NCBI GenBank assembly: GCA_036525795.1
Contig: DATCZS010000130.1
Span: 1-13,154, forward strand
DNA length: 13,154 nt
Origin: DATCZS01 sp036525795
GTDB lineage: Bacteria > Actinomycetota > Acidimicrobiia > Spongiisociales > ZC4RG35
Reading direction: 5' to 3'
In this document: one piece after another, positions 7,168-12,990 of the stretch
How the letters are laid out: every line of letters starts with the position of its first letter
Position numbering within the stretch: position 1 is the stretch's first letter
Notes under the pieces: generated by a model
Told to the model about the DNA's origin: nothing
Databases searched by the model: none
What the model saw: only the letters and a program-made list of their open reading frames with translations
Translations under genes and position numbers: made by a program

Positions 7168-8148
7168 ATGGCGATGAAGTTCGGTCTGTTGCTGCCCCAC
7201 TTCGGCGAATACGCCGATCGTCACCTCCTGCTGGACGGAGCCCGCCGCGCCGAGGAACTCGGATTCGACTCGGTGTGGGTGCGCGACCACCTGCTCTTCG
7301 AGCCGCACGGCGAGTTCGAGTCGGCCCACAAGGACTTCTTCGAGCCGCTCACGGTGCTGACCGCAATCGGGGCCGTCACCGAGCGGATCACGCTGGGGAC
7401 CGCCACGCTCATTCCGTTCCGCCACCCTCTGGTGACCGCGCTGACGCTCGCAACGATGACCCATGTGGTGGGCCCCCGGATCATCGCCGGGTGGGGGGCG
7501 GGAACCTTCGACCACGAATTCGAGGCGGTGGGGATGGGAGGGATCTTCCGTCCCGAACTGGTCGAGTCGAACGCCCGCATCTTCGAGGCGGTGTGGTCGG
7601 GCGACCGGGTGGACTACGAGGACGACCACTTCGAGTTCAGCAATGTCACCCTCCATCCCAAGCCGGCCGGGCCGATCCCCTTCTGGTACGGGGGGGCAAC
7701 CCCCGCCTCGGCTCGCAGGGCGGCCGAGTACTGCGACGGATGGATGCCAGGACGCACAACTCTGCTGACGATCGCCAAGCGGGTCGAGCAGATGCGGTCG
7801 CTGGTCGCCGAGAACGGGCGGCCGATGCCCACGGTGGCGGTGGTCCCCCCCACCACCATCGGAGAGACCGAAGAGGAGGCGTGGGCGGGTACCAACGTCG
7901 ACGGACTGCTGGCGTGGGCGAACGAGCGCGGCAAGTGGTGGGTGAAGCCGCCCTCGGGCACGTTCGAGACCGTCGCCGACATCGAGGGCTCGCTCATCGC
8001 CGGCACCCCCGACCAGGTGATCGAACAGACCCGCAAGTTCGAAGAGGTCGGTGTCGAGCACCTGGTGTTCGACACGCGGCTCAGCTACGACCGCTGGTTT
8101 CAGTCGATCGAACTGCTCGGGGCCGAGGTCATCCCCGCGCTGCGCTGA
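7168..8148 (+). CDS. LLM-class (luciferase-like) F420/FMN-dependent oxidoreductase
   Basis: This 326-residue TIM-barrel flavin or F420 enzyme begins 'MKFGLLLPHFGEYAD' and continues with 'AEELGFDSVWVRDHLL' (about 29-44), 'ERITLGTATLIPFRHP', 'GWGAGTFDHEFEAVG' (about 109-123), 'IPFWYGGATPASARRAAEYC' and 'DGWMPG'. All are typical of the luciferase-like monooxygenase superfamily, in actinobacteria often F420-dependent. 'GTPDQVIEQTRKFEEVGVEH' near the end is the usual C-terminal cofactor-site helix. The family includes the uracil ring-opening oxygenase RutA, so a ring-oxidising role with the upstream cyclic amidohydrolase is conceivable, but the substrate and the choice between F420 and FMN are not visible. 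Start ATG 7168 has GGAG 7 nt upstream, inside the previous gene; an internal ATG at 7174 is an alternative. It is the last gene of the unit. Confidence 0.88.
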   Translation: MAMKFGLLLPHFGEYADRHLLLDGARRAEELGFDSVWVRDHLLFEPHGEFESAHKDFFEPLTVLTAIGAVTERITLGTATLIPFRHPLVTALTLATMTHVVGPRIIAGWGAGTFDHEFEAVGMGGIFRPELVESNARIFEAVWSGDRVDYEDDHFEFSNVTLHPKPAGPIPFWYGGATPASARRAAEYCDGWMPGRTTLLTIAKRVEQMRSLVAENGRPMPTVAVVPPTTIGETEEEAWAGTNVDGLLAWANERGKWWVKPPSGTFETVADIEGSLIAGTPDQVIEQTRKFEEVGVEHLVFDTRLSYDRWFQSIELLGAEVIPALR

Positions 8149-8151
8149 GCC

Positions 8152-8177
8152 GGCCGGCGCAGACGGCTCGCCCGGCC
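8152..8177 (+). terminator. Hairpin after the LLM gene
   Basis: GGCCGG (8152-8157) and CCGGCC (8172-8177) can pair around a 14-nt loop. With one bulged base the stem extends by two pairs. It begins 4 nt after the stop codon and ends before the next candidate promoter. Only a TTC follows, so it is not a classic U-tract terminator. Confidence 0.35.
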
Positions 8178-8183
8178 TTCCAC

Positions 8184-8189
8184 TAGATT
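8184..8189 (+). promoter_or_regulatory. Candidate -10 element (TAGATT) for the cyclase gene
   Basis: TAGATT fits TANNNT and leaves a leader of about 18 nt containing the ribosome site GAGGGAGGA (8201-8209) before GTG 8214. No good -35 is seen. Confidence 0.35.
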
Positions 8190-8213
8190 CCGACGCCCCA
8201 GAGGGAGGACCCC

Positions 8214-9926
8214 GTGGACGGTGAGCGAACCGAGGAGTTGGTGGCGCTCAACGCCGATGTGGTCGGCTACAGCGCGCTGGTGGCGGACGATCTCGAGGAC
8301 ACGAGCGCCGTCATGAGCGGCTACCACCTGCTGGTGGAGTCCGAGGTCGCCGGTCACGGCGGCACGCTGGCCAACTTCGTCGGCGACAGCTTCATGGCGG
8401 TCTTCGAGGACTCGATGGAGGCGCTGGGTGCGGCCATCGCCATCGCCACAGAGGTGGAGAGACGAAACGCCGACCGCCCCACCACCCGCCAGGTTCGGTT
8501 CCGCATGGGCATGGACCTGGGGGCGGTCACCTTCGCCCAGGGAAACCACCATGGGGACGCCCTCAACATCGCCGCCCGCATCCAGGCGATCGCGCGGGAG
8601 GGCGGGCTGGCCGTCTCCGGACGCGTCTACCGGGCGCTCGACGAACCCGCCCTCCGGTTCCGGGCGATGGGACGCCGGCGACTCAAGAACATCCCGGAAC
8701 AGGTGGATGTCTACGAGTTCGCCGGACTGCCGACCGATGCGCAGCCGGGCACTCCCAGGCGCTCGCTGTCGCTGGACGCTCCCACCGTCGCCATCCTCCC
8801 CATCCACACCGAGATGGTGGACGACACCGTCAAGGCGGCCGCCGGGGTGATCCGCCAGGACCTGGTCCACCGGCTCTCGACCATTCCCGACCTGGTGCTG
8901 ATCGACGCCCCGCCCGAACCGGACGGCGGCCCCACCGGCTCGGCCCGCTACATGCTCGAGAGCGGTGTCCACCAGTTCAAGGACACCGTCCGGGTGTTCG
9001 CCGTCCTCTTCGACGTCAACACGATGAACGTCGTGAAGTCGCACAAGTGGACCATGCCCGTCGACGCGATGTTCGCCAGGTCGGAGGAACTGGCCGACGA
9101 GGTGGCCCATTCGGTGGACGTGGAGCTGGTGGTGGGCGAACCGGCCCGCCTCTATGCCGAGCTCGACGATCCGGTGGCGATCCAGAACGTCTACCTGGGC
9201 TGGTTCCACCTGCGCAACGACACCAAGGAAGGGTGGCAGCGGGCATTGGAGCTGTTCGGCGAGGTGGCCCGCTCGCATCCCGATGTCCCCTACGGCGCGG
9301 TGCTCTCCGGATTCGCGTGGTGGCTGGGCGCCGCCAACGGCTGGACCGAGGCGGAACAGGCGCTCGATCGTGCCGCCGAATTCGCCAGGCACGGGGCGGC
9401 GGTTGGCGACCCCACCGGGATGGCCCAGGCGGTCGAAGCTGCCGTGCACATGTCGCGGGGCGAGGTCGATGCGGCGCTGGCCCGCCTCGACCACCTCGAG
9501 ATCGTCCGACCGACCTGCGACATCACCTTCGGCCTCGAAGGTGCGATCCGCCGGTACATGGGACAGTGGGAGCAGGCGGTGGAGCTGCTCGACAAGGCCA
9601 TGCGGCTGACCGGGATCAACAAGCCGTGGTACCCCACGGTGAAGGCCTCGTCGCTGTTCACCGGTGGCCGGCTCGACGAGGCGGCGTCGCTCGCCGAAGG
9701 CGTGCTGGAGTACCAGCCGCACAACCTCGAGGCGCTGCTGGTGCTGGCCGCCGCCCAGGTGGAGCTCGGTCTGGAGCGACGGGCCAGGGCGACCGGCGAT
9801 CTGATCAAGGAGCGCTTCCCCTCGATCGACGTCGAGGACTGGCTCGAGAAGACCCCGTACCAGCGGCGGGAGATCGTCGAACGCTGGAAGGTCGACCTGA
9901 TGTCGGCGGGAGCCATCTCCGACTGA
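8214..9926 (+). CDS. Class III adenylate/guanylate cyclase domain protein with TolB-like and TPR domains
   Basis: A 570-residue cytoplasmic signalling protein with no membrane helix. The cyclase homology domain covers about 1-170. Metal aspartates are D15 ('NADVVGYS') and D58 ('NFVGDSFMAVF'). The transition-state residues are N118 and R122 in 'HHGDALNIAARI', and 'GRRRLKNIPEQVDVYEF' closes the domain. The two purine-specifying positions are atypical: the lysine equivalent is N54 and the aspartate equivalent is N111. Asparagine at the first site is known in this TolB/TPR subfamily; the second is less expected. Residues about 188-320 ('PTVAILPIHTEM', 'VIRQDLVHRLSTIPDLVLID') resemble the TolB-like N-terminal domain often fused to such cyclases, and about 325-570 are TPRs. 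Start GTG 8214 has GAGGGAGGA just upstream. Product (cAMP or cGMP) and ligand are unknown. It is probably a single-gene unit. Confidence 0.88.
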   Translation: MDGERTEELVALNADVVGYSALVADDLEDTSAVMSGYHLLVESEVAGHGGTLANFVGDSFMAVFEDSMEALGAAIAIATEVERRNADRPTTRQVRFRMGMDLGAVTFAQGNHHGDALNIAARIQAIAREGGLAVSGRVYRALDEPALRFRAMGRRRLKNIPEQVDVYEFAGLPTDAQPGTPRRSLSLDAPTVAILPIHTEMVDDTVKAAAGVIRQDLVHRLSTIPDLVLIDAPPEPDGGPTGSARYMLESGVHQFKDTVRVFAVLFDVNTMNVVKSHKWTMPVDAMFARSEELADEVAHSVDVELVVGEPARLYAELDDPVAIQNVYLGWFHLRNDTKEGWQRALELFGEVARSHPDVPYGAVLSGFAWWLGAANGWTEAEQALDRAAEFARHGAAVGDPTGMAQAVEAAVHMSRGEVDAALARLDHLEIVRPTCDITFGLEGAIRRYMGQWEQAVELLDKAMRLTGINKPWYPTVKASSLFTGGRLDEAASLAEGVLEYQPHNLEALLVLAAAQVELGLERRARATGDLIKERFPSIDVEDWLEKTPYQRREIVERWKVDLMSAGAISD

Positions 9927-9947
9927 CTCGCCCCTGGAACGGGCGAG
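9927..9947 (+). terminator. Hairpin directly after the cyclase gene
   Basis: CTCGCCC (9927-9933) and GGGCGAG (9941-9947) form a perfect 7-bp stem with a 7-nt loop. It begins at the base after the stop codon. No T-tract follows. It is a likely 3' end or transcript-stabilising structure. Confidence 0.5.
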
Positions 9948-9986
9948 CCTCCGACGCCGTCAGCGCCGCCCGCTCGAGCCCCGGCC

Positions 9987-10005
9987 GCCGCACCAGTCGT
10001 GCGGC
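9987..10005. promoter_or_regulatory. Dyad GCCGCAC-N5-GTGCGGC upstream of the small membrane protein, possible operator
   Basis: A perfect 7+7-bp inverted repeat ends one base before the candidate -10 TACCCT (10007-10012). It therefore overlaps where a -35 and spacer would lie, a usual place for a repressor site. A second terminator hairpin for the cyclase gene is the alternative. Confidence 0.35.
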
Positions 10006-10006
10006 C

Positions 10007-10012
10007 TACCCT
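10007..10012 (+). promoter_or_regulatory. Candidate -10 element (TACCCT), leaderless start
   Basis: TACCCT ends 7 nt before the ATG at 10020. Transcription from it would start at or next to the A of the ATG, which fits a leaderless mRNA, common in actinobacteria. No ribosome binding site precedes this ATG, in agreement. Confidence 0.45.
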
Positions 10013-10019
10013 GGGACCC

Positions 10020-10286
10020 ATGAAACGACTCCTCACCGTCGGCATCGCCGCCCTTGCCGGGGCGCTCGCCGGTTCCGCCGTCCGCCAGCTCGTGCTCCGG
10101 AAGACGACCTCTTCGGGGGGCGAGATCGTCATCGCCGCCCGCCCGATCCCGATTGCGGCCGGCGTCACCGCCGGACTCTTCCTGCCTCGCTATCGGCCGC
10201 TGGTTGCCTTCGTGGTGGCGGTCAACGTCGCCGCCAACACCAGGACCGGCGGAGAGAGCGCCAAGTCGGACACCGCCCAGGGGTGA
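10020..10286 (+). CDS. Small putative membrane protein, function unknown
   Basis: I do not recognise this 88-residue protein. It starts 'MKRLLTVGIAALAGALAGSA', a short positive end and a hydrophobic helix (about 4-21) that could be a signal anchor. Two further hydrophobic stretches follow around 43-56 ('IPIAAGVTAGLFLP') and 60-74 ('LVAFVVAVNVAANT'). The polar C-terminus ends 'SAKSDTAQG', and its stop codon lies inside the first copy of a 17-bp tandem repeat. ATG 10020 was chosen because the candidate -10 just upstream would give a leaderless transcript and because it places the hydrophobic helix at the N-terminus; an upstream extension (from 9999) would add an arginine/threonine-poor tail without a ribosome site. 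GC-rich coding with good codon structure makes it a probable real gene. Confidence 0.6.
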   Translation: MKRLLTVGIAALAGALAGSAVRQLVLRKTTSSGGEIVIAARPIPIAAGVTAGLFLPRYRPLVAFVVAVNVAANTRTGGESAKSDTAQG

Positions 10287-10325
10287 GACCCGCCCAGGGG
10301 TGAGACCCGCCCAGGGGTGAGACCC
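10275..10325. repeat. Three perfect tandem copies of a 17-bp unit
   Basis: GCCCAGGGGTGAGACCC occurs at 10275-10291, 10292-10308 and 10309-10325 without a mismatch. The first copy covers the last two codons and the stop of the small membrane protein. Each copy contains the left arm (GCCCAGGGGT) of the hairpin completed at 10322-10331. Confidence 0.95.
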
Positions 10326-10331
10326 CTGGGC
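10309..10331. terminator. Strong hairpin between convergent genes, possible bidirectional terminator
   Basis: GCCCAGGGGT (10309-10318), loop GAG, and ACCCCTGGGC (10322-10331) make a perfect 10-bp stem. It lies between the + small membrane gene (stop at 10286) and the - YciI-like gene (stop at 10343), only 11 bp past the latter, so it can serve both. No long T-tract is present on either side. The two upstream repeat copies offer alternative left arms. Confidence 0.6.
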
Positions 10332-10342
10332 CGGGTCCTTGA

Positions 10343-10681
10343 TCAGTGCTCGCCTCCCTCGCCCGGCCGGGACCCGACCCGCGCCCGCAACGGCTTCTCG
10401 AAGTCACCGGCGCCCATGATCTGGTGGACGTCCCAGTCGAAGAGCTCGAACCGGCAATCGCCGCTCACCGTGAACGGGTCGGCGGCGGCGATGACCTCGG
10501 CGGCCTCCGGCGACTCCGCCCTGATCAGGTAGATGCTGAACGACAGGTCGCGAACGGGGCCTGACATCACCACGGAGCCGTCGTCATGGCGCCGTCGCAT
10601 CCAGTCGAGATGCTCCGCCAGCGTCACCGACCATTCGGCTCGGGGCCGTACCGGGTGGCGGAAACACAGGAAGAAGGACAT
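10343..10681 (-). CDS. YciI/YCII-related small protein
   Basis: This 112-residue protein has the features of the YciI ferredoxin-like fold. It shows an N-terminal strand 'MSFFLCFRHP', the helix 'LAEHLDWMRRRHDDGSVVMS' with the conserved histidine (H24), 'SGPVRD' and 'IYLIRAESPEAAEVIAAADP'. The 'DPF' aspartate and 'FELFDWDVHQ' complete the set. Family members are small dimeric cytoplasmic proteins with a putative His-Asp active site. Proven roles are few (muconolactone-isomerase-like chemistry, or a domain in larger enzymes), so no reaction is assigned. The ATG at 10679-10681 has GGAG about 7 nt upstream. The gene is divergent from the PPOX gene, with 110 bp between starts, and convergent on the repeat/hairpin. 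The C-terminal 20 residues are glycine/arginine rich and beyond the usual domain end. Confidence 0.8.
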   Translation of the reverse strand: MSFFLCFRHPVRPRAEWSVTLAEHLDWMRRRHDDGSVVMSGPVRDLSFSIYLIRAESPEAAEVIAAADPFTVSGDCRFELFDWDVHQIMGAGDFEKPLRARVGSRPGEGGEH

Positions 10682-10758
10682 GGCAGCTCCGGGTCGGGGA
10701 GGTCCATTCTGACCGGAGGGGTACCGGGATGACGCCCGGATCGAGGGACGTCGGGCGA

Positions 10759-10764
10759 TATCCT
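10759..10764 (+). promoter_or_regulatory. Candidate -10 element (TATCCT) for the PPOX gene
   Basis: TATCCT fits TANNNT and gives a leader of about 20 nt with GGAG (10780-10783) 8 nt before the ATG at 10792. No clear -35 is seen in the 110-bp divergent region. Confidence 0.35.
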
Positions 10765-10791
10765 CTCCGAACCCGACCCGGAGACCGACCC

Positions 10792-11208
10792 ATGGAGATC
10801 GCCGACGTCCTTCCCTTCCTCGCCGAGCACCGACGGGGGGTTCTTGCCACCCATCGGGCGGGAGGCCGCCCCCAGCTGTCGAATGTGAACTACGGGCTCA
10901 CCGGCGGGGTGATCCGCATCTCGATCACCGCCGACCGTTTCAAGACCAAGAACATGCGCCGGGACCCCCGCGCCAGCCTCCACGTGACGTCCGAGGACTT
11001 CCGGAGGTGGGCGGTGGTCGACTGCGACGTCCACCTCGGGGCGACGGCGTCGGCTCCCGGCGACGCAGGAGTGGCGGCGTTGATCGACCTGTACCGTTCG
11101 ATCAACGGCGAGCATGCCGACTGGAGCGAGTTCGAACAGGCCATGATCACCGACCGCCGCCTCGTCGCCTCCCTCCACCCCACCCACACCTACGGCCAGC
11201 GCATCTGA
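10792..11208 (+). CDS. PPOX-fold F420-dependent reductase (pyridoxamine 5'-phosphate oxidase family, Rv1155-like)
   Basis: This 138-residue split-barrel protein has the order typical of actinobacterial PPOX-class F420-binding enzymes. It shows 'VLPFLAEHRRGVLATHRAGG' (6-25), 'RPQLSNVNYG' (26-35), 'VIRISITADRFKTKNMRRDP' (40-59) with the cofactor-phosphate-binding Lys/Arg cluster, 'RASLHVTSEDF' and 'LIDLYRSINGEHADW' near the C-terminus. Relatives bind F420 (or FMN) and reduce small unsaturated compounds; the natural substrate is generally unknown. 'PTHTYGQR' at the end is common in the group. The frame is open 21 codons upstream, but GGAG before ATG 10792 and the family length favour this start. 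Its stop is 8 bp from the stop of the convergent cytochrome gene. Confidence 0.85.
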   Translation: MEIADVLPFLAEHRRGVLATHRAGGRPQLSNVNYGLTGGVIRISITADRFKTKNMRRDPRASLHVTSEDFRRWAVVDCDVHLGATASAPGDAGVAALIDLYRSINGEHADWSEFEQAMITDRRLVASLHPTHTYGQRI

Positions 11209-11216
11209 GGAGGCCG

Positions 11217-12791
11217 CTACCGGGCGATGAGGTGTCCCCTGCGGACGGCTTCGACGATGATCCAACCCCCTGCGGCGAGCACCGGGGCCGCCGGCACCCA
11301 CGGAGACCCGGGACGCCCCGGCTCCTCCGGCTCGCGGTCAGGGATCGACACGATGTCGGGGGGCGCGGCGATTGCCCCGCGACTGGTGGTCGAGGTCGAC
11401 GGTCCGCCGGAACCCCCCGCCCCCTCTCCCCCCGGGGAATCTCCGCCGCCGGTGGTATCGCCTGCGAGGTCCACCACGAAGCCGACCAGCAGCACCAGCT
11501 CGTCTTCGCTCAGCCTGGCCGCGAACCCGGGCATCTCTCCCGTTCCGTCGGCGATGATGGTCCGAATCTCGGGTTCGGACAGCCCGATACCGGCGATGAC
11601 GCCGCCCGAACCGCCTTCGCCGCGGAACCCGTGACACCCCGAGCAGTTCATCGCGTACAGCGCCCCGGCGTGGAGTTCGGGCTCCGTTGCGGCGGTGGTC
11701 GTCGTCGCGGCCAGCGAGAGGATGTAGTCCGCGACTGCGCTGATCTCGCCGGCGGGCAGCCGGGCGCCGAATGCGGGCATGCTGTCGCGACCGTTGGTGG
11801 TCACCGACACCAGCTGCGACCTGGACAGGGACGTCCCCGTCAGGTTTCCGCCGGACGGTCCGTGACAGCCGGCGCAGTCGGCGGCGTAGACCGAACTGCC
11901 GCTTCGCAGCCGCCCCCCCGGCGCCGTCGTCGAGGTCGGAGCGGCGCTGCGGGAGAGGAGATAGTCGGCCAGCGCCTGGATCTGGGAGGTGCTCAGGCCC
12001 GAGCCGTATGACGGCATGCTGCCCCGACCATTGGTGATCACAGAGACCAGCTGCGACCCGCTGAGACCGGTGGGCACGAGGTTGCCTCCGCCGGCACCGT
12101 GGCATCCGGCGCACGACCCGGCGAAGAGGGCCGCCGCATCGATCGGTGTACCGGGAGCAGTGGTCGTCGTGGCGGGGGCGGGGGCTCCGGTCACATAGGC
12201 GTAGATGGCGGCGATCTGTGCCTCCGACAGCGCCGCCCCAAAGCCCGGCATCGCCGATCCCTGGCCGTTGGCCACGATCGATGCGAACTGGGACACAGCG
12301 AGTGACGTATTGCGCAGATTGCCACCGCCCGATCCATGGCAGCCGGCGCACGAGGCGGCGTACAGGGCGGCGCCGTCGGGCGCCTGGCCGGGCACCGTGG
12401 TGGTGGTCGTCACGGTCAATGGTGTGGAGGACGGCTCGCCCGGGAAGGAGAGCGCCTGGATCTCCTGGAGGTTGGTGAAGCCGTCGCGGTCCGAGTCGAG
12501 GCTCTCGATCGCCCGGAAGTCACCGTCGCCGCGCTCTTCCCAGTCGTTTCCGTAGGCGTTCAGCTCCTCATCGCCGCCCCAGGGGTCGGGGGACCGATGG
12601 CACAGCAGGCAGCCGTTGAGCTGAGAGGCAGCGGCGGCCGGATACCTCTCGACGAACCGCGAGACGTTGTCCGGTTCGGCGGATGCCGGACTCTGGAACA
12701 CCGCGAACACCAGCGCGAGCGCACCCACCAGAGTGAACCCGAGGACCAGTCTCGCCGGCCGGTCGGGTACGACCCCTCTGTGAGCGGCCAT
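11217..12791 (-). CDS. Secreted or membrane-anchored five-heme c-type cytochrome with EF-hand-like loop
   Basis: A 524-residue exported electron carrier. An N-terminal helix 'LVLGFTLVGALALVFAVF' (15-32) ends in a signal-peptidase-like 'ASA-E'. Domain 1 carries CLLCH (61-65) followed by a complete EF-hand-type loop, D99-x-D101-x-D103-G...E110, in 'DSDRDGFTNLQE'. Four tandem monoheme domains follow, with CAGCH at 148-152, 227-231 and 306-310 and CSGCH at 383-387. Each has a later Met as likely axial ligand (M181, M259, M338, M420). The domains are joined by Thr-rich linkers ('TTTTVPG', 'TTTTAPG', 'TSTTAPG'), and a Gly/Ser/Thr-rich stalk (445-470) leads to a hydrophobic end (498-515) that may anchor it. 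The ATG at 12789-12791 has GAAAGG upstream; an in-frame GTG at 12833 would add 14 residues. Redox partners are not in the window. Confidence 0.92.
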   Translation of the reverse strand: MAAHRGVVPDRPARLVLGFTLVGALALVFAVFQSPASAEPDNVSRFVERYPAAAASQLNGCLLCHRSPDPWGGDEELNAYGNDWEERGDGDFRAIESLDSDRDGFTNLQEIQALSFPGEPSSTPLTVTTTTTVPGQAPDGAALYAASCAGCHGSGGGNLRNTSLAVSQFASIVANGQGSAMPGFGAALSEAQIAAIYAYVTGAPAPATTTTAPGTPIDAAALFAGSCAGCHGAGGGNLVPTGLSGSQLVSVITNGRGSMPSYGSGLSTSQIQALADYLLSRSAAPTSTTAPGGRLRSGSSVYAADCAGCHGPSGGNLTGTSLSRSQLVSVTTNGRDSMPAFGARLPAGEISAVADYILSLAATTTTAATEPELHAGALYAMNCSGCHGFRGEGGSGGVIAGIGLSEPEIRTIIADGTGEMPGFAARLSEDELVLLVGFVVDLAGDTTGGGDSPGGEGAGGSGGPSTSTTSRGAIAAPPDIVSIPDREPEEPGRPGSPWVPAAPVLAAGGWIIVEAVRRGHLIAR

Positions 12792-12816
12792 GTCACGCCT
12801 TTCTCGGACTACGGAC

Positions 12817-12822
12817 AACCTA
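12817..12822 (-). promoter_or_regulatory. Candidate -10 element (TAGGTT) for the cytochrome gene
   Basis: On the minus strand TAGGTT fits TANNNT and leaves about 20 nt of leader containing GAAAGG before the ATG. A consensus-like TTGACT lies further upstream (minus strand, 12855-12860), but at 32 bp it is too far from this hexamer to be its -35. The pair is therefore unresolved. Confidence 0.25.
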
Positions 12823-12904
12823 CGGCGAACCACACCAATCGGGCGCTAAGCAGAAGTCAAGGAGATGCAAAGGGCTGTCTCATACGACGCATCACGACCA
12901 ACGG

Positions 12905-12910
12905 TACGCT
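12905..12910 (+). promoter_or_regulatory. Candidate -10 element (TACGCT) for the right-edge genes
   Basis: TACGCT, preceded by GG as at 909-916, fits TANNNT. It leaves a leader with an excellent ribosome site, GAGGAGG (12924-12930), 6 nt before ATG 12937. The signals look intact although the ORF behind them is only 17 codons. Confidence 0.35.
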
Positions 12911-12936
12911 TCGCGCGAGCCACGAGGAGGGATTCG

Positions 12937-12990
12937 ATGGGCGCCGTCAGAGTCTCGGTGGGTACCAAGAAGGGTGCGTTGGGACGGTGA
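12937..12990 (+). pseudogene. 17-codon remnant resembling the N-terminus of a BNR/sialidase-like protein
   Basis: A strong ribosome site leads into MGAVRVSVGTKKGALGR and then a stop. The start 'VRVSVGTKKGA' resembles from memory the first strand of bacterial BNR-repeat/exo-sialidase-like proteins (typically 'VLVGTRKGAFVLT'), which in actinobacteria are often followed by a MoaD/ThiS-like gene. The resemblance is short, so this is a suggestion and not a proof. The stop TGA (12988-12990) overlaps a GTG (12987-12989) of the MoaD-like frame. Alternatively it is a real short leader ORF coupled to the next frame. Confidence 0.4.

Noticed and set aside
8100..9722. 540-codon minus-strand frame over the cyclase gene
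   Set aside because: Antisense shadow; the + strand product has cyclase, TolB-like and TPR domains in proper order.
11007..12351. Long frames on both strands over the cytochrome gene
   Set aside because: Arg/Gly/Pro-rich shadows caused by GC-rich codons; the heme motifs are only in the minus-strand frame chosen.
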